This document shows, one piece after another, positions 24,668-32,816 of a DNA stretch of 35,745 bases (the first letter of the stretch is position 1; each line of letters opens with the position of its first letter). The translations under genes and the position numbers were made by a program. The notes below the pieces were generated by a model. It ran no database searches and was not told where the DNA came from. It was given only the letters and a program-made list of their open reading frames with translations. Source of the stretch: an uncultured delta proteobacterium (GTDB lineage Bacteria > Desulfobacterota > Syntrophia > Syntrophales > Smithellaceae). The stretch is taken from NCBI GenBank assembly GCA_903904655.1, contig CAIVDK010000242.1:1-35745 (forward strand), given 5' to 3'.

Positions 24668-26227
24668 ATGAGTAAATACATCATTGCTATTGACCGTGGA
24701 AGCACCAATGTTAAGGCAGTTGTCTTTGACAAAGCTGGTAATGAAGTTTTTGTTTCATCTGTTGCTAGCCAGAAACCTGTTTCTGTACATCCTGGATGGT
24801 GGGAACAGGATATGAATATTATGTGGGAAGGGACGGTACAAGCCATCAAGGGTGTTTTCGAAAACAGCAAGTGTGATGCTTCTGGGCAGTCAGCTTTCTC
24901 TAAACGATCATTTAATGAAATTAAGGCTGATGACATTCTCGGAGTAATTGTCACAGGCCAGGGTAATGGTCTGATGCCCGTCGACAAAAACGGGAATCCA
25001 TCTCGAATGGGGATTTTATCATTGGATAGTCGAGGCGCTGAAATTCATAACAGTTGGATGGCAGACGGCAGGTATATGCAGGCCGCTCAGATTGTTGGTA
25101 TGCCTTTCCCTGCCGGGTCACCGCTTCCCTTGCTTTCTTGGTTTGAAAAGAATCAGCCCGAAGAATTCTCAAAAATAGACAAAATTCTGTTTTCAAAAGA
25201 CTGGATTCGTTTTAAGCTTAGCGGAACTTTGTGTACGGATCAGACGGATGCCAGTGGTGCCGGCCTGATGGCGCTTGCAAAAAATGATTACGCATGGGAT
25301 GTTTTCAATCTGCTTGGCCTTAAGTCAATCAAGGATAAACTTCCAACAATCGTTCCTTCTCATACAGTTGTTGGGGCAGTCACGCGTGGTGCAAGTCTTG
25401 AAACGGGATTGAGAGAGGGAACTCCGGTTCTTTGTGGAGCTCATGATATTGCTGCTTATCCATTTGGTGTTGGTACACTTGATTCAAAAGAACTTGTAAC
25501 GGTTGTTGGAACCTGGGGACTGAATCTCATAGCTACGAAAAGTCTTGAAGGTGCCATAGCAGCTCTGTATCACTGCGTTCCGGGGTATTTTATTACGGGG
25601 CTTGGCGATGGCAACTCTGGCGGATGTCTCGACATTATTGTGGATACAATTTGCCAAAACGAGAAATATCAAGCAGCTCAATTTCAAAAATCGGTTTATG
25701 AAGTGATTGAGGAAGAAATCGAAAAGACAAAACCATCAAGCATTATATTTCAACCATACATTTTTGGCAGTTTGATGAACAGTTCAGCGAGCGCTGGATT
25801 CTGTGGTATTAAGAACTGGCACACAAAGGCCGATATTATGCGTGCTGTTTATGATGGAATTGTCATGGGGCATTATGCATATGTTCAAATGATTCCTGGA
25901 CACGAATCATTTAAATCAATGTGGCTCATTGGTGGTGGCGCAAAAAGCAAAGTATTTGGTCAGATTTTTGCCGATATAACGGGTTTGACCGTTAAAACGA
26001 CAGAGACGCATGAAATCACTGCGCGCGGTGGAGCGCTGAATGCTCTTGTAGGTCTCGGTATCTGCAAATCTCATGAGGACGCATGCATTTCACCTGAAAT
26101 TTCGAAGTTGTATGAACCAAATTTCCAGCGGCACGAATTCTATCAAAAGAAATTTGGGATTTTCAATCAGCTTAGTCAGACAAACGCAGAAGTATGGTCT
26201 ACTCTAAATGAAATGAATAAAAATTAA
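24668..26227 (+). CDS. FGGY-family carbohydrate kinase (LyxK/EryA/YoaC-like)
   Basis: The 519-residue protein is an ATP-dependent sugar or polyol kinase. The phosphate-1 motif is IAIDRGSTNVKAVVFD, GQGNGLMPVDKNG lies in the first domain, GTWGLN in the middle, and the C-terminal FGGY region contains GGGAKSKVFGQIFADITG. The overall pattern is nearer to L-xylulose and erythritol kinases and to Bacillus YoaC than to xylulokinase or glycerol kinase. CTGGAGG precedes the ATG. It is 10 bases from a YoaD-like dehydrogenase, echoing the B. subtilis yoaC-yoaD pair. The substrate is unknown. It is AT-rich and probably acquired together with its neighbours. Confidence 0.9.
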   Translation: MSKYIIAIDRGSTNVKAVVFDKAGNEVFVSSVASQKPVSVHPGWWEQDMNIMWEGTVQAIKGVFENSKCDASGQSAFSKRSFNEIKADDILGVIVTGQGNGLMPVDKNGNPSRMGILSLDSRGAEIHNSWMADGRYMQAAQIVGMPFPAGSPLPLLSWFEKNQPEEFSKIDKILFSKDWIRFKLSGTLCTDQTDASGAGLMALAKNDYAWDVFNLLGLKSIKDKLPTIVPSHTVVGAVTRGASLETGLREGTPVLCGAHDIAAYPFGVGTLDSKELVTVVGTWGLNLIATKSLEGAIAALYHCVPGYFITGLGDGNSGGCLDIIVDTICQNEKYQAAQFQKSVYEVIEEEIEKTKPSSIIFQPYIFGSLMNSSASAGFCGIKNWHTKADIMRAVYDGIVMGHYAYVQMIPGHESFKSMWLIGGGAKSKVFGQIFADITGLTVKTTETHEITARGGALNALVGLGICKSHEDACISPEISKLYEPNFQRHEFYQKKFGIFNQLSQTNAEVWSTLNEMNKN

Positions 26228-26237
26228 GGAGAAATCA

Positions 26238-27281
26238 ATGAAAATCGTATGTGCTTGCGATTTGGCTATCAACCCAAATGTAATGTCTACTATGAAAGAC
26301 CTTGAAAAATTCGGAGCAGAGGTTGTGTTGTTCGAAGACAGTCAAATGCAGACGCCAAAAGCAATTACCGAAGTAATGATTCAAACAGAGCAACATGGCG
26401 CTGATTCAAGTCCTGCAAATCCCGAATTAATTGAACTTTGTAGAGATGCAGATGTAGTTGTCGTTCACGCTTCGCCAATTAATTCAGAAGTACTTAATAA
26501 AGCAGAAAAACTGAAATATATAGCGGTTCTGAGAAGCGGAATTGAAAATATCAATCATGATATTTGCATTACCCGTGGAATTAAGGTTATAAGTGCTCCT
26601 GGACGAAGCGCCCATGCCGTTGCGGACTGCACATTGGGACTTATGTTAGCCGAAGCTAAGAATATTGCGCGCGGTCATAAGGCACTAATGGAAGGAAAAT
26701 GGATTAAGAAATTTGTCAATTTTAACTTTATCCATGACCTTCGGAATTGCACGATCGGAATAATTGGTGTGGGCCAAGTGGGACAGAAGGTTATCGATAG
26801 GCTGAAAGGATTTGGCCCGGAAATTATTGTTCATGATCCGTTCATGACGAATGAACATTTACAGTCTCTCGGCTACACACCAGTGACGATTGAAGAGTTG
26901 TTGAATGCATCTGATTTCGTTTCAATTCATCTGCGTCTTTCCGATAAAACTAAAAATTTTATTGGGGAAAAGGAACTCTCAATGATGAAGCCCACAGCCT
27001 ACTTTATTAATACTGCCCGTGCTGGCCTAGTCGATGAAGACGCACTTGTTTCAGCATTGCAGAACAAAAAGATTGGTGGGGCAGCACTTGATGTATTCAC
27101 TGAGGAGCCACTCGATAAGGATAATCCACTCCTGAAACTTGACAATGTGACCCTCACACCACATGTAGCTGGAACCTCTGTAGATACATTTACAACTTCT
27201 GTAGAAATAATTAAAAATGCTTTGACCGAAATGTTTGAAGACAAGCCAATTAGTGGCTTGGTCATTTCGTCTGTGAAATAA
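26238..27281 (+). CDS. D-2-hydroxyacid dehydrogenase, 3-phosphoglycerate dehydrogenase-like (YoaD-like)
   Basis: This 347-residue NAD-dependent dehydrogenase has the Rossmann motif GIIGVGQVGQKVIDRL. The catalytic Arg is in NTARAGLVDEDAL, the Glu in FTEEPL and the His in TPHVAGTSVD. It lacks the C-terminal ACT domain of full-length SerA. TAAGGAG precedes the ATG, 10 bases from the kinase stop. It may oxidise a phosphorylated 2-hydroxy acid made in the same pathway; serine synthesis is less likely given the neighbours. It is the most AT-rich gene of the group (19 of 60 G+C in the line at 26461). A small hairpin follows the stop. Confidence 0.9.
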   Translation: MKIVCACDLAINPNVMSTMKDLEKFGAEVVLFEDSQMQTPKAITEVMIQTEQHGADSSPANPELIELCRDADVVVVHASPINSEVLNKAEKLKYIAVLRSGIENINHDICITRGIKVISAPGRSAHAVADCTLGLMLAEAKNIARGHKALMEGKWIKKFVNFNFIHDLRNCTIGIIGVGQVGQKVIDRLKGFGPEIIVHDPFMTNEHLQSLGYTPVTIEELLNASDFVSIHLRLSDKTKNFIGEKELSMMKPTAYFINTARAGLVDEDALVSALQNKKIGGAALDVFTEEPLDKDNPLLKLDNVTLTPHVAGTSVDTFTTSVEIIKNALTEMFEDKPISGLVISSVK

Positions 27282-27297
27282 CCCCGGGTTTCTGGGG
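27282..27297 (+). terminator. Short hairpin after the hydroxyacid dehydrogenase
   Basis: CCCCGG and CTGGGG pair around a GTTT loop (six pairs, one of them G-U). It starts right after the stop codon. The following sequence is AT-rich but not a T-run, so this is at best a weak terminator. It marks the boundary where GC-rich sequence resumes. Confidence 0.35.
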
Positions 27298-27393
27298 CAG
27301 ATATATAAAATCATATTAATATGGCCAATCTAATATTTTTTTAAATGTTGCGATTTAAATGTGATCCCTGAAGCATGCGACCGGAGGGTTTCC

Positions 27394-27810
27394 ATGAGTT
27401 ATTCCATAACTGAGTTGTGCAACGGATGCGGAGCCTGCGCCAAAATGTGCCCGGTGAAGGCGATTTCCGGCGAAAAAAAAGAAAGACATATCATCAATGC
27501 AGCCCTCTGCATCGAATGCGGTAGCTGCGGCAGAATATGCCCTGAATCAGCCGTTCTGGATGATCAGGGAATCACGGTTGCCAGGATGAAGAAGGCGGAC
27601 TGGCCGAAACCGGTCATCAACTCGGATCTTTGCTCGGCCTGTGAAAACTGTGTGGCTGTCTGTCCTACCCATGCGTTGGCTATGGCCGATGAACGGCTGC
27701 CTCTGACGAAGAACCGGGCGGTACTGGCGCAACCCGCCAAATGCGTTTCCTGCGGCTGGTGTAAAAATAACTGCCTCTTCGACGCCATCACCATGGGAGG
27801 TGCAGCATGA
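27394..27810 (+). CDS. Polyferredoxin with four [4Fe-4S] motifs
   Basis: The 138-residue protein carries four cysteine groups in a row: CNGCGACAKMCP, CIECGSCGRICP, CSACENCVAVCP and CVSCGWCKNNC. Two back-to-back bacterial ferredoxin domains are implied, with one cluster cysteine group ending in NNCLFDAI instead of CP. The ATG at 27394 has CGGAGGG six bases upstream; a GTG at 27361 lacks support. It overlaps the AOR start by ATGA, so it is translationally coupled and is almost surely the electron acceptor for AOR. It lies 112 bases after the AT-rich trio and has the GC-rich composition of AOR. Confidence 0.92.
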   Translation: MSYSITELCNGCGACAKMCPVKAISGEKKERHIINAALCIECGSCGRICPESAVLDDQGITVARMKKADWPKPVINSDLCSACENCVAVCPTHALAMADERLPLTKNRAVLAQPAKCVSCGWCKNNCLFDAITMGGAA

Positions 27811-29681
27811 AAGAGATTCTCGGAACCAGCAACAAGTACCTCGATATTAACCTGACCGACAAAACCTGGAAAATCCACCAGGCAACTCAGGATGATTTGA
27901 AGATGTTTTTAGGCGGCAAGGGCCTGGGGCTCAAGATATTCTATGACAAGCTGAAAGATAAACTGGGTGATGTGGACCCTCTGGGACCGGATAACCTGCT
28001 CATCTTTGCCAACGGCGTGCTCCTCACAACCGGAGCGCCCTGTTCGGCTCGGTTCGAGGTCATCACTAAGTCGCCGCTGACCGGCTACATGGTGGCCTCC
28101 TCCTGTGGTGGGCCTTTCGGCGAAGCCTGCAAGACCGCCGGATGGGATGGCATCATCATCTCCGGCAAGGCCCAGAAGCCGACGGTGATTCGCTTTGACG
28201 ATCAATCAGTCATCTTCGAGGATGCGGATGATCTATGGGGAGCCAAAACGCATGATACCCAGGAGAGACTCCACCTGGGTCCGAAGGAAGCCGCCGCCGT
28301 GATTGGACCCGCCGGTGAGAACAAAGTCTTCTATGCTAACATCTGCTCCGGCCACCGCTTTGCCGGTCGCGGGGGTGTCGGCGCGGTCATGGGCGCGAAG
28401 AACATCAAAGCCATCGTGGCCCGGGGCAAGGAATATCGCTGCGTACCGGTGAACCGGGAGAAGTTTGAGAAGACCATGAAGAAGGCCAAAGCGCATATCG
28501 CGCGCAGCCCGTTCACCAAAGGGTACAAAGCCTTCGGCACTAACATGAATACGCGTTTCGGCATCGACTCGGGCTACACTCCGGTACGAAACTTTCGTGA
28601 CAGGTATAGTCCCAAGACCGGGGCCATCACCGGTGAGGTCATGGCCGAAAAGTATCAAACGCGGCATTCAACCTGCCGCTACTGTTCGGTGCTTTGTGGA
28701 CACAAGGGCATGTATCCCGACGGAAAGATGCGGCAGATTCCGGAATACGAGACCACCAGCCTGTTCGGCAGCAACATTGAAAATTATGACACGGACAAAA
28801 TCGGGATCTGGAATGACATCATGAACGATATGGGGATGGATACCATTTCCGCAGGGGGAACCATGGCCTGGGCGATGGAGGCCGGTGAAAAGGGACTGCG
28901 TAAAACGGAGCTCTCCTTTGAGAATCATGATAACATTGCCCGCATCCTGGAGGACATCGCCTACCGTCGGAATGAGGGCGCGGAGCTGGCCGATGGATCG
29001 AAGCGTATGAGCGAGAAATACGGCGGCAGGGAATTTGCCATCCATACCAAAGGACTGGAGATCGCGGCCTATGATCCCCGGGCTTGCTGGGGACACGGAC
29101 TTTCCTACGCGGTGCACAACAAAGGCGGCTGTCACCTTGGATCTTATCTTGTGGGTCTCGAGGTGATCATGGGCTTTATGCCGCCTCAGACAAAGATGGG
29201 CAAGGCCTCCTGGGTCGTTTTCTGCGAGGACCTATTTGCCGGAATCAACTCGCTCCAGACGTGCCTGTTCACGGCTTTTGCCATCCTGACGGAGCCGGTT
29301 GTTCCGAAGTACTTCCCGCTGGCGGTTCTGAACGTCGCCACCATTTTGAACCCCGGGATGTCTCAGATGTTGATGAACTGGAGCGTTTACTCCGACTTTT
29401 TCTCCGCCATCACGGGCATCCCAATGAACCAGTGGCAGTTCAAAAAGGCAGGTGAGCGCATCACCAAGCTGGAGCGCTATATGAACGTGCAGATGGGACA
29501 GACACCGTCCGAAGACACATTGCCTGACCGGTTTACGAAAGAGGCAGTGACCAAGTATCCCGTAAATTCCGTGGTGCCCATTTTGCCGATGGTGAAACAA
29601 TATTACGGTATCAGAGGCTATGACCCCAAAACCGCTGGCCCCACGGTGAAAAACTTGCAACGTCTTGGGATTTCGGCTTGA
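27807..29681 (+). CDS. Aldehyde:ferredoxin oxidoreductase (tungsten/molybdenum AOR family)
   Basis: AOR-family enzymes oxidise aldehydes to carboxylates, passing electrons to ferredoxin through a tungsten bis-pterin and a [4Fe-4S] cluster. The 624-residue protein has the typical start (YLDINLTDKTW) and GGKGLGLKIFYDKL. It also has PAGENKVFYANICSGHRFAGRGGVGAVMG split across the pterin-binding domain. Cluster ligands CRYCSVLC (Cys290, 293, 297) are followed by a fourth Cys486 in LQTCLF. Length matches the family. It is coupled to the polyferredoxin. Its neighbours suggest it removes an aldehyde released by the aldolase or works in the reverse, acid-reducing direction; the substrate is unknown. 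Confidence 0.94.
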   Translation: MKEILGTSNKYLDINLTDKTWKIHQATQDDLKMFLGGKGLGLKIFYDKLKDKLGDVDPLGPDNLLIFANGVLLTTGAPCSARFEVITKSPLTGYMVASSCGGPFGEACKTAGWDGIIISGKAQKPTVIRFDDQSVIFEDADDLWGAKTHDTQERLHLGPKEAAAVIGPAGENKVFYANICSGHRFAGRGGVGAVMGAKNIKAIVARGKEYRCVPVNREKFEKTMKKAKAHIARSPFTKGYKAFGTNMNTRFGIDSGYTPVRNFRDRYSPKTGAITGEVMAEKYQTRHSTCRYCSVLCGHKGMYPDGKMRQIPEYETTSLFGSNIENYDTDKIGIWNDIMNDMGMDTISAGGTMAWAMEAGEKGLRKTELSFENHDNIARILEDIAYRRNEGAELADGSKRMSEKYGGREFAIHTKGLEIAAYDPRACWGHGLSYAVHNKGGCHLGSYLVGLEVIMGFMPPQTKMGKASWVVFCEDLFAGINSLQTCLFTAFAILTEPVVPKYFPLAVLNVATILNPGMSQMLMNWSVYSDFFSAITGIPMNQWQFKKAGERITKLERYMNVQMGQTPSEDTLPDRFTKEAVTKYPVNSVVPILPMVKQYYGIRGYDPKTAGPTVKNLQRLGISA

Positions 29682-30284
29682 GGTGTATCTCGGAAGAATG
29701 AATGCGGTCTTACAAACAATGGCATCTTATCCTGGAAATCCAAAATGGCTGAAATTAACTTAGCAGTGGTACCCGAATTAGAGGCAAATCAATTGAAGCC
29801 AAAAGATAAATCAATCGGGATAAGGATGGCTTCATTTAACATTGTTATTTTGATTCTATTCGCTTGCACAACATTTCAACTGGTAATTCTCACTCCAATT
29901 CCAAATCGAAAACCCTTGACTTGTGGGAGTCACTGTCCCGTGTGTTCTATTTTTTCTGCGATCACTCCTACATAGTATGGGTTGAAAGCTTTTACACATT
30001 TGCTTTTCACGTAAATCACGACTTCAATAAATAATTGATTGTCATTTGGTGAAATCAAGGGTGCCGATTAGTGGTGTTTGCGAAACAATATTTTCTTAAA
30101 AAAAGGGGAGCTTTAAGATAATGTATGATTTCTGAATGTGAACCGGTGTTTCATGTACATGCGATAGCATATTTATCTTAATTTCGACTTTTGCAATTGG
30201 CTCAAAAGGATTACACTATGAATCATAGTCCGGGAGTCAATAGATGAGATGATGACTGGGGTATGGGCGACCCTGGATCAGTAT
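29682..30284. other. 603-bp gap between AOR and the GntR regulator gene
   Basis: This AT-rich stretch has no gene I can support. A 76-codon open frame at 29745-29975 contains one hydrophobic run (ASFNIVILILFACTTFQLVIL) but has no ribosome site or recognisable family. No strong terminator hairpin follows AOR. Since AOR reads rightward and the regulator leftward, the two units converge here. Confidence 0.5.
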
Positions 30285-31016
30285 TCACGAATTAATGTCA
30301 ATATCCCTTTCAAAAGCATAGATAGTTGTCAGCTGTTCTTGTATTGCCAGAGGTTTGTTGTCTGCAAGAAAAGCGATCAATGTGCGGTGAAAAATCGGAG
30401 AGCCTTTAGGAATTTCAAGATGCTTCGATGCTGCGGCGTCACAAAACCATGGTCGAATGATTTGCTTGATCTTCACTAGGGTTAAATCGGCGACGACAGT
30501 TTTTATTGGAGATTTATGAAGTTTGGTCTTGGCAACTTGTTTGTATCGCCATGCAGGGACAAAAAGATTGTTAAGGCTCCGCCTTCGGTCATCCGTTTTT
30601 GATATTAGGACAAAGTGTAATTGATAAATTCTATTTTTATTCAAAACATTTTCATGGTTTTGGAAAACAGCATTGATGTGGTTCGGAATATCTACCCAAC
30701 CTGACGATAAAGGTAAAACTTTTTCAGATAGCAGCCGATCTTGAATTTCTCGTATAGCTGAAGACGGAACCCATAAATCGCGGTTCGGACTTTCCTTTAC
30801 GATTGTTCCAACACGCGTTTTTCGGGAAATTAGTCCCTCTTTTTCAAGCATTCCCATCGCCTTACGAATCATTCCATGGCTGATAGAGGTTTGCTTGCTT
30901 AACTCATCGATGCTTGGTAGGCCGGATCCCGGGGGGCGGTCACCAATCATAATTTCTTGCTTCAAGTGTAAATATAATTGAAAATATAAGGGAATGTGTC
31001 CTTTTGTATATGTCAT
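30285..31016 (-). CDS. GntR-family transcriptional regulator with UTRA domain (HutC subfamily)
   Basis: The 243-residue protein has an N-terminal winged helix typical of GntR (IPLYFQLYLHLKQEI, then LPSIDELSKQTSISHGMIRKA and LEKEGLISRKTRVGTIV). A C-terminal UTRA-type effector domain ends in IFHRTLIAFLADNKPLAIQE. Regulators of this class sense a sugar, amino acid or related metabolite and usually repress their neighbours. The likely targets are the catabolic series to the left and GAPDH to the right. A TGTCGACA palindrome at 31128-31135, about 110 bases upstream of its start, is a possible operator. It is moderately AT-rich. Confidence 0.88.
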   Translation of the reverse strand: MTYTKGHIPLYFQLYLHLKQEIMIGDRPPGSGLPSIDELSKQTSISHGMIRKAMGMLEKEGLISRKTRVGTIVKESPNRDLWVPSSAIREIQDRLLSEKVLPLSSGWVDIPNHINAVFQNHENVLNKNRIYQLHFVLISKTDDRRRSLNNLFVPAWRYKQVAKTKLHKSPIKTVVADLTLVKIKQIIRPWFCDAAASKHLEIPKGSPIFHRTLIAFLADNKPLAIQEQLTTIYAFERDIDINS

Positions 31017-31519
31017 GCAAGCCTCTCTCTAGTTCTTAACATCCTACGGTTCATTTGTCACCCGATAAAAAGTTCACAACGCAATCCTGAGCAAACAATA
31101 TATTAGAGCACGTATGTTTTTAACTGGTGTCGACAGACAAATCAGGCCTGAAACCAAGGAATGGTTTCAGTCTATTTTCTAATGTAACTTTTTCCTAACA
31201 TTTAAGCAATCCCAAGTGAAGGTTATTTTTTCTGTTTCTGTTGATGGTAGAAAGACAAGTTTGCAGTTGTCTCCTACTCGAAAAGCCCATTATCTCATAG
31301 AGGCATTCACCTTCTATGGGTGTCACTTTGCCGTGCTCTGTTATGTTGCCTTTGTAACTGCTTGCAATGATCCGAAAATAAGAGGGTCTTGCCATAAACG
31401 TTCTGGCGATCCATCGAGCAAAGGGGTTCAATCCCGTGACCATGAGTGTCTATCGGAATTTTGTTATCCGCAACTTCTATCCAAAGAATCAGCACCTTAT
31501 TTTCAAATTTTTTTTTGTT
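31017..31519. other. 503-bp gap between the GntR gene and GAPDH
   Basis: No convincing gene. TGTCGACA at 31128-31135 may be a regulator site. A hairpin CTGAAACCA / TGGTTTCAG (31148-31156, 31162-31170) with a five-base loop is followed by TCTATTTTCT on the plus strand. On the minus strand two overlapping frames (31307-31495 and 31195-31443) are open in succession, which could be a decayed gene, but neither resembles a family I know. Confidence 0.45.
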
Positions 31520-32518
31520 TTATTTCATAACGAACGACAAGAGTTCCATCATTCTGCTGCAGAATCCCCATTCATTGTCGTACCACGAAAGAATCTTAAC
31601 CATTTTCCCGCCAATCACGGTCGTGTTCGACATATCAACTATTGAGGAATGAGGGTTGCCGCTGAAATCACGAGAGACTAATTCTTCTTCAGAACAGGAG
31701 AGGATGCCTTTCATGGCCCCCTGTGCATAAAATTTAAGTTTTGCATTGACTTCCTGTTTATTGGTTTCCTGGGACAGTATCGCTACAAAATCCACAATGG
31801 AGACATTCGGGGTAGGTACGCGAATGGCTAGTCCATCGAGCCTCCCTTTCATTTCCGGAATGACTTCAGAAATCGCTCTTGCAGCCCCCGTTGTAGTCGG
31901 TATCAGGGAAAGCGCTGCCGCTCTTGCTCTACGTAAGTCTGTGTGTGGTTCATCCTGCACTACCTGATCATTAGTATAGGCATGGATTGTTGTCATCAAA
32001 CCATATTCCAGACCAAACTCTTGATTTAGTATTTTGACAATCGGCGCCAGACAGTTGGTCGTGCAGGAACCCATGGATATCACATGATGCTTTGTCGGGT
32101 CATAGACTTCCTGATTGACCCCCAGCACAACTGTTACGTCTGGTTCTTTAGCCGGGGCGGAGATAATTACCTTTTTGGCCCCTGCCTTAAGGTGTTTTTC
32201 TGCACCTGCCCGGTCGGTGAACTTGCCGGTGCTCTCCAGTACTGCATCCACACCCAAGTCTTTCCATGGCAAAACATCCGGGTCCCTCGCAGTAAAAGTT
32301 TTAATTTCTCTACCATCAATAATAATGCAGTTATTACCCGCCTTGATATCCGCATCCATCCTGCCATAGATGGAATCATATTTCAGCAAGTGGGCAAGCA
32401 CTTTGGCATCTGCGATGTCATTGATCGCCACAAATTCCACATCCGGATTTTTATATCCAGCTCGAAAAACCAACCGGCCAATTCTTCCAAATCCATTGAT
32501 TGCAATCTTTATTTTCAC
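31520..32518 (-). CDS. gap: Glyceraldehyde-3-phosphate dehydrogenase, type I
   Basis: GAPDH converts glyceraldehyde 3-phosphate to 1,3-bisphosphoglycerate. The 332-residue protein begins with the NAD-binding INGFGRIGRLVFRA and carries the catalytic Cys152 in SCTTNCLAP (preceded by SMG rather than the commoner SNA). It has His179 in TIHAYTNDQ and the C-terminal SWYDNEWGF. Asp34 in AINDIAD fits NAD specificity. The GTG start at 32518 has AGGAGG five bases upstream. As a gene next to the island's aldolase and kinase, it would take triose phosphate into lower glycolysis; it may equally be the housekeeping or gluconeogenic enzyme. Confidence 0.96.
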   Translation of the reverse strand: MKIKIAINGFGRIGRLVFRAGYKNPDVEFVAINDIADAKVLAHLLKYDSIYGRMDADIKAGNNCIIIDGREIKTFTARDPDVLPWKDLGVDAVLESTGKFTDRAGAEKHLKAGAKKVIISAPAKEPDVTVVLGVNQEVYDPTKHHVISMGSCTTNCLAPIVKILNQEFGLEYGLMTTIHAYTNDQVVQDEPHTDLRRARAAALSLIPTTTGAARAISEVIPEMKGRLDGLAIRVPTPNVSIVDFVAILSQETNKQEVNAKLKFYAQGAMKGILSCSEEELVSRDFSGNPHSSIVDMSNTTVIGGKMVKILSWYDNEWGFCSRMMELLSFVMK

Positions 32519-32816
32519 ATCATCCTCCTGAAATATTGTTTCTAAAACAAATAATTGTGGCGTTTATGGCGCTTGTTTAATTTTAATAAAACCCTCGCAC
32601 TGACAGACTAATTCAACGGGAATTGACATTAATAATCTTCTGGCCATTTATCTCCAACGACTCGCAAAATTTTTCTTCTAGATCGAATGCGGAAAGGCCT
32701 GAAAACCTTTGATTTTTAGGGTTCAGACCGTCCTGCACCTGTCGGTTGCTTCTTCTGTTGAATACCTCCCGGAAGCGCGCGCTGAATGTTCACATGGCCG
32801 GAGAAACCTGCCGCAT
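32519..32816. other. 298-bp gap between GAPDH and the YeiH-family gene
   Basis: The part next to GAPDH is AT-rich and should hold its promoter on the minus strand, but I see no clear -35/-10 pair. Nearer the exporter gene, a minus-strand frame of about 60 codons without a start codon (roughly 32630-32785, with NPKNQRFSGLSAFDLEEKF) reads protein-like. It may be a decayed gene end. No terminator is clear. Confidence 0.4.

Noticed and set aside
29745-29975. 76-codon frame with one hydrophobic segment
   Set aside because: No ribosome site, no family, in AT-rich intergenic DNA.
19487-32518. Known sulfoquinovose, taurine or isethionate degradation pathway
   Set aside because: No sulfoquinovosidase, PfkB-type sulfofructose kinase, sulfo-transaldolase, sulfite-lyase or glycyl-radical enzyme is present, so no described sulfonate pathway can be assigned.
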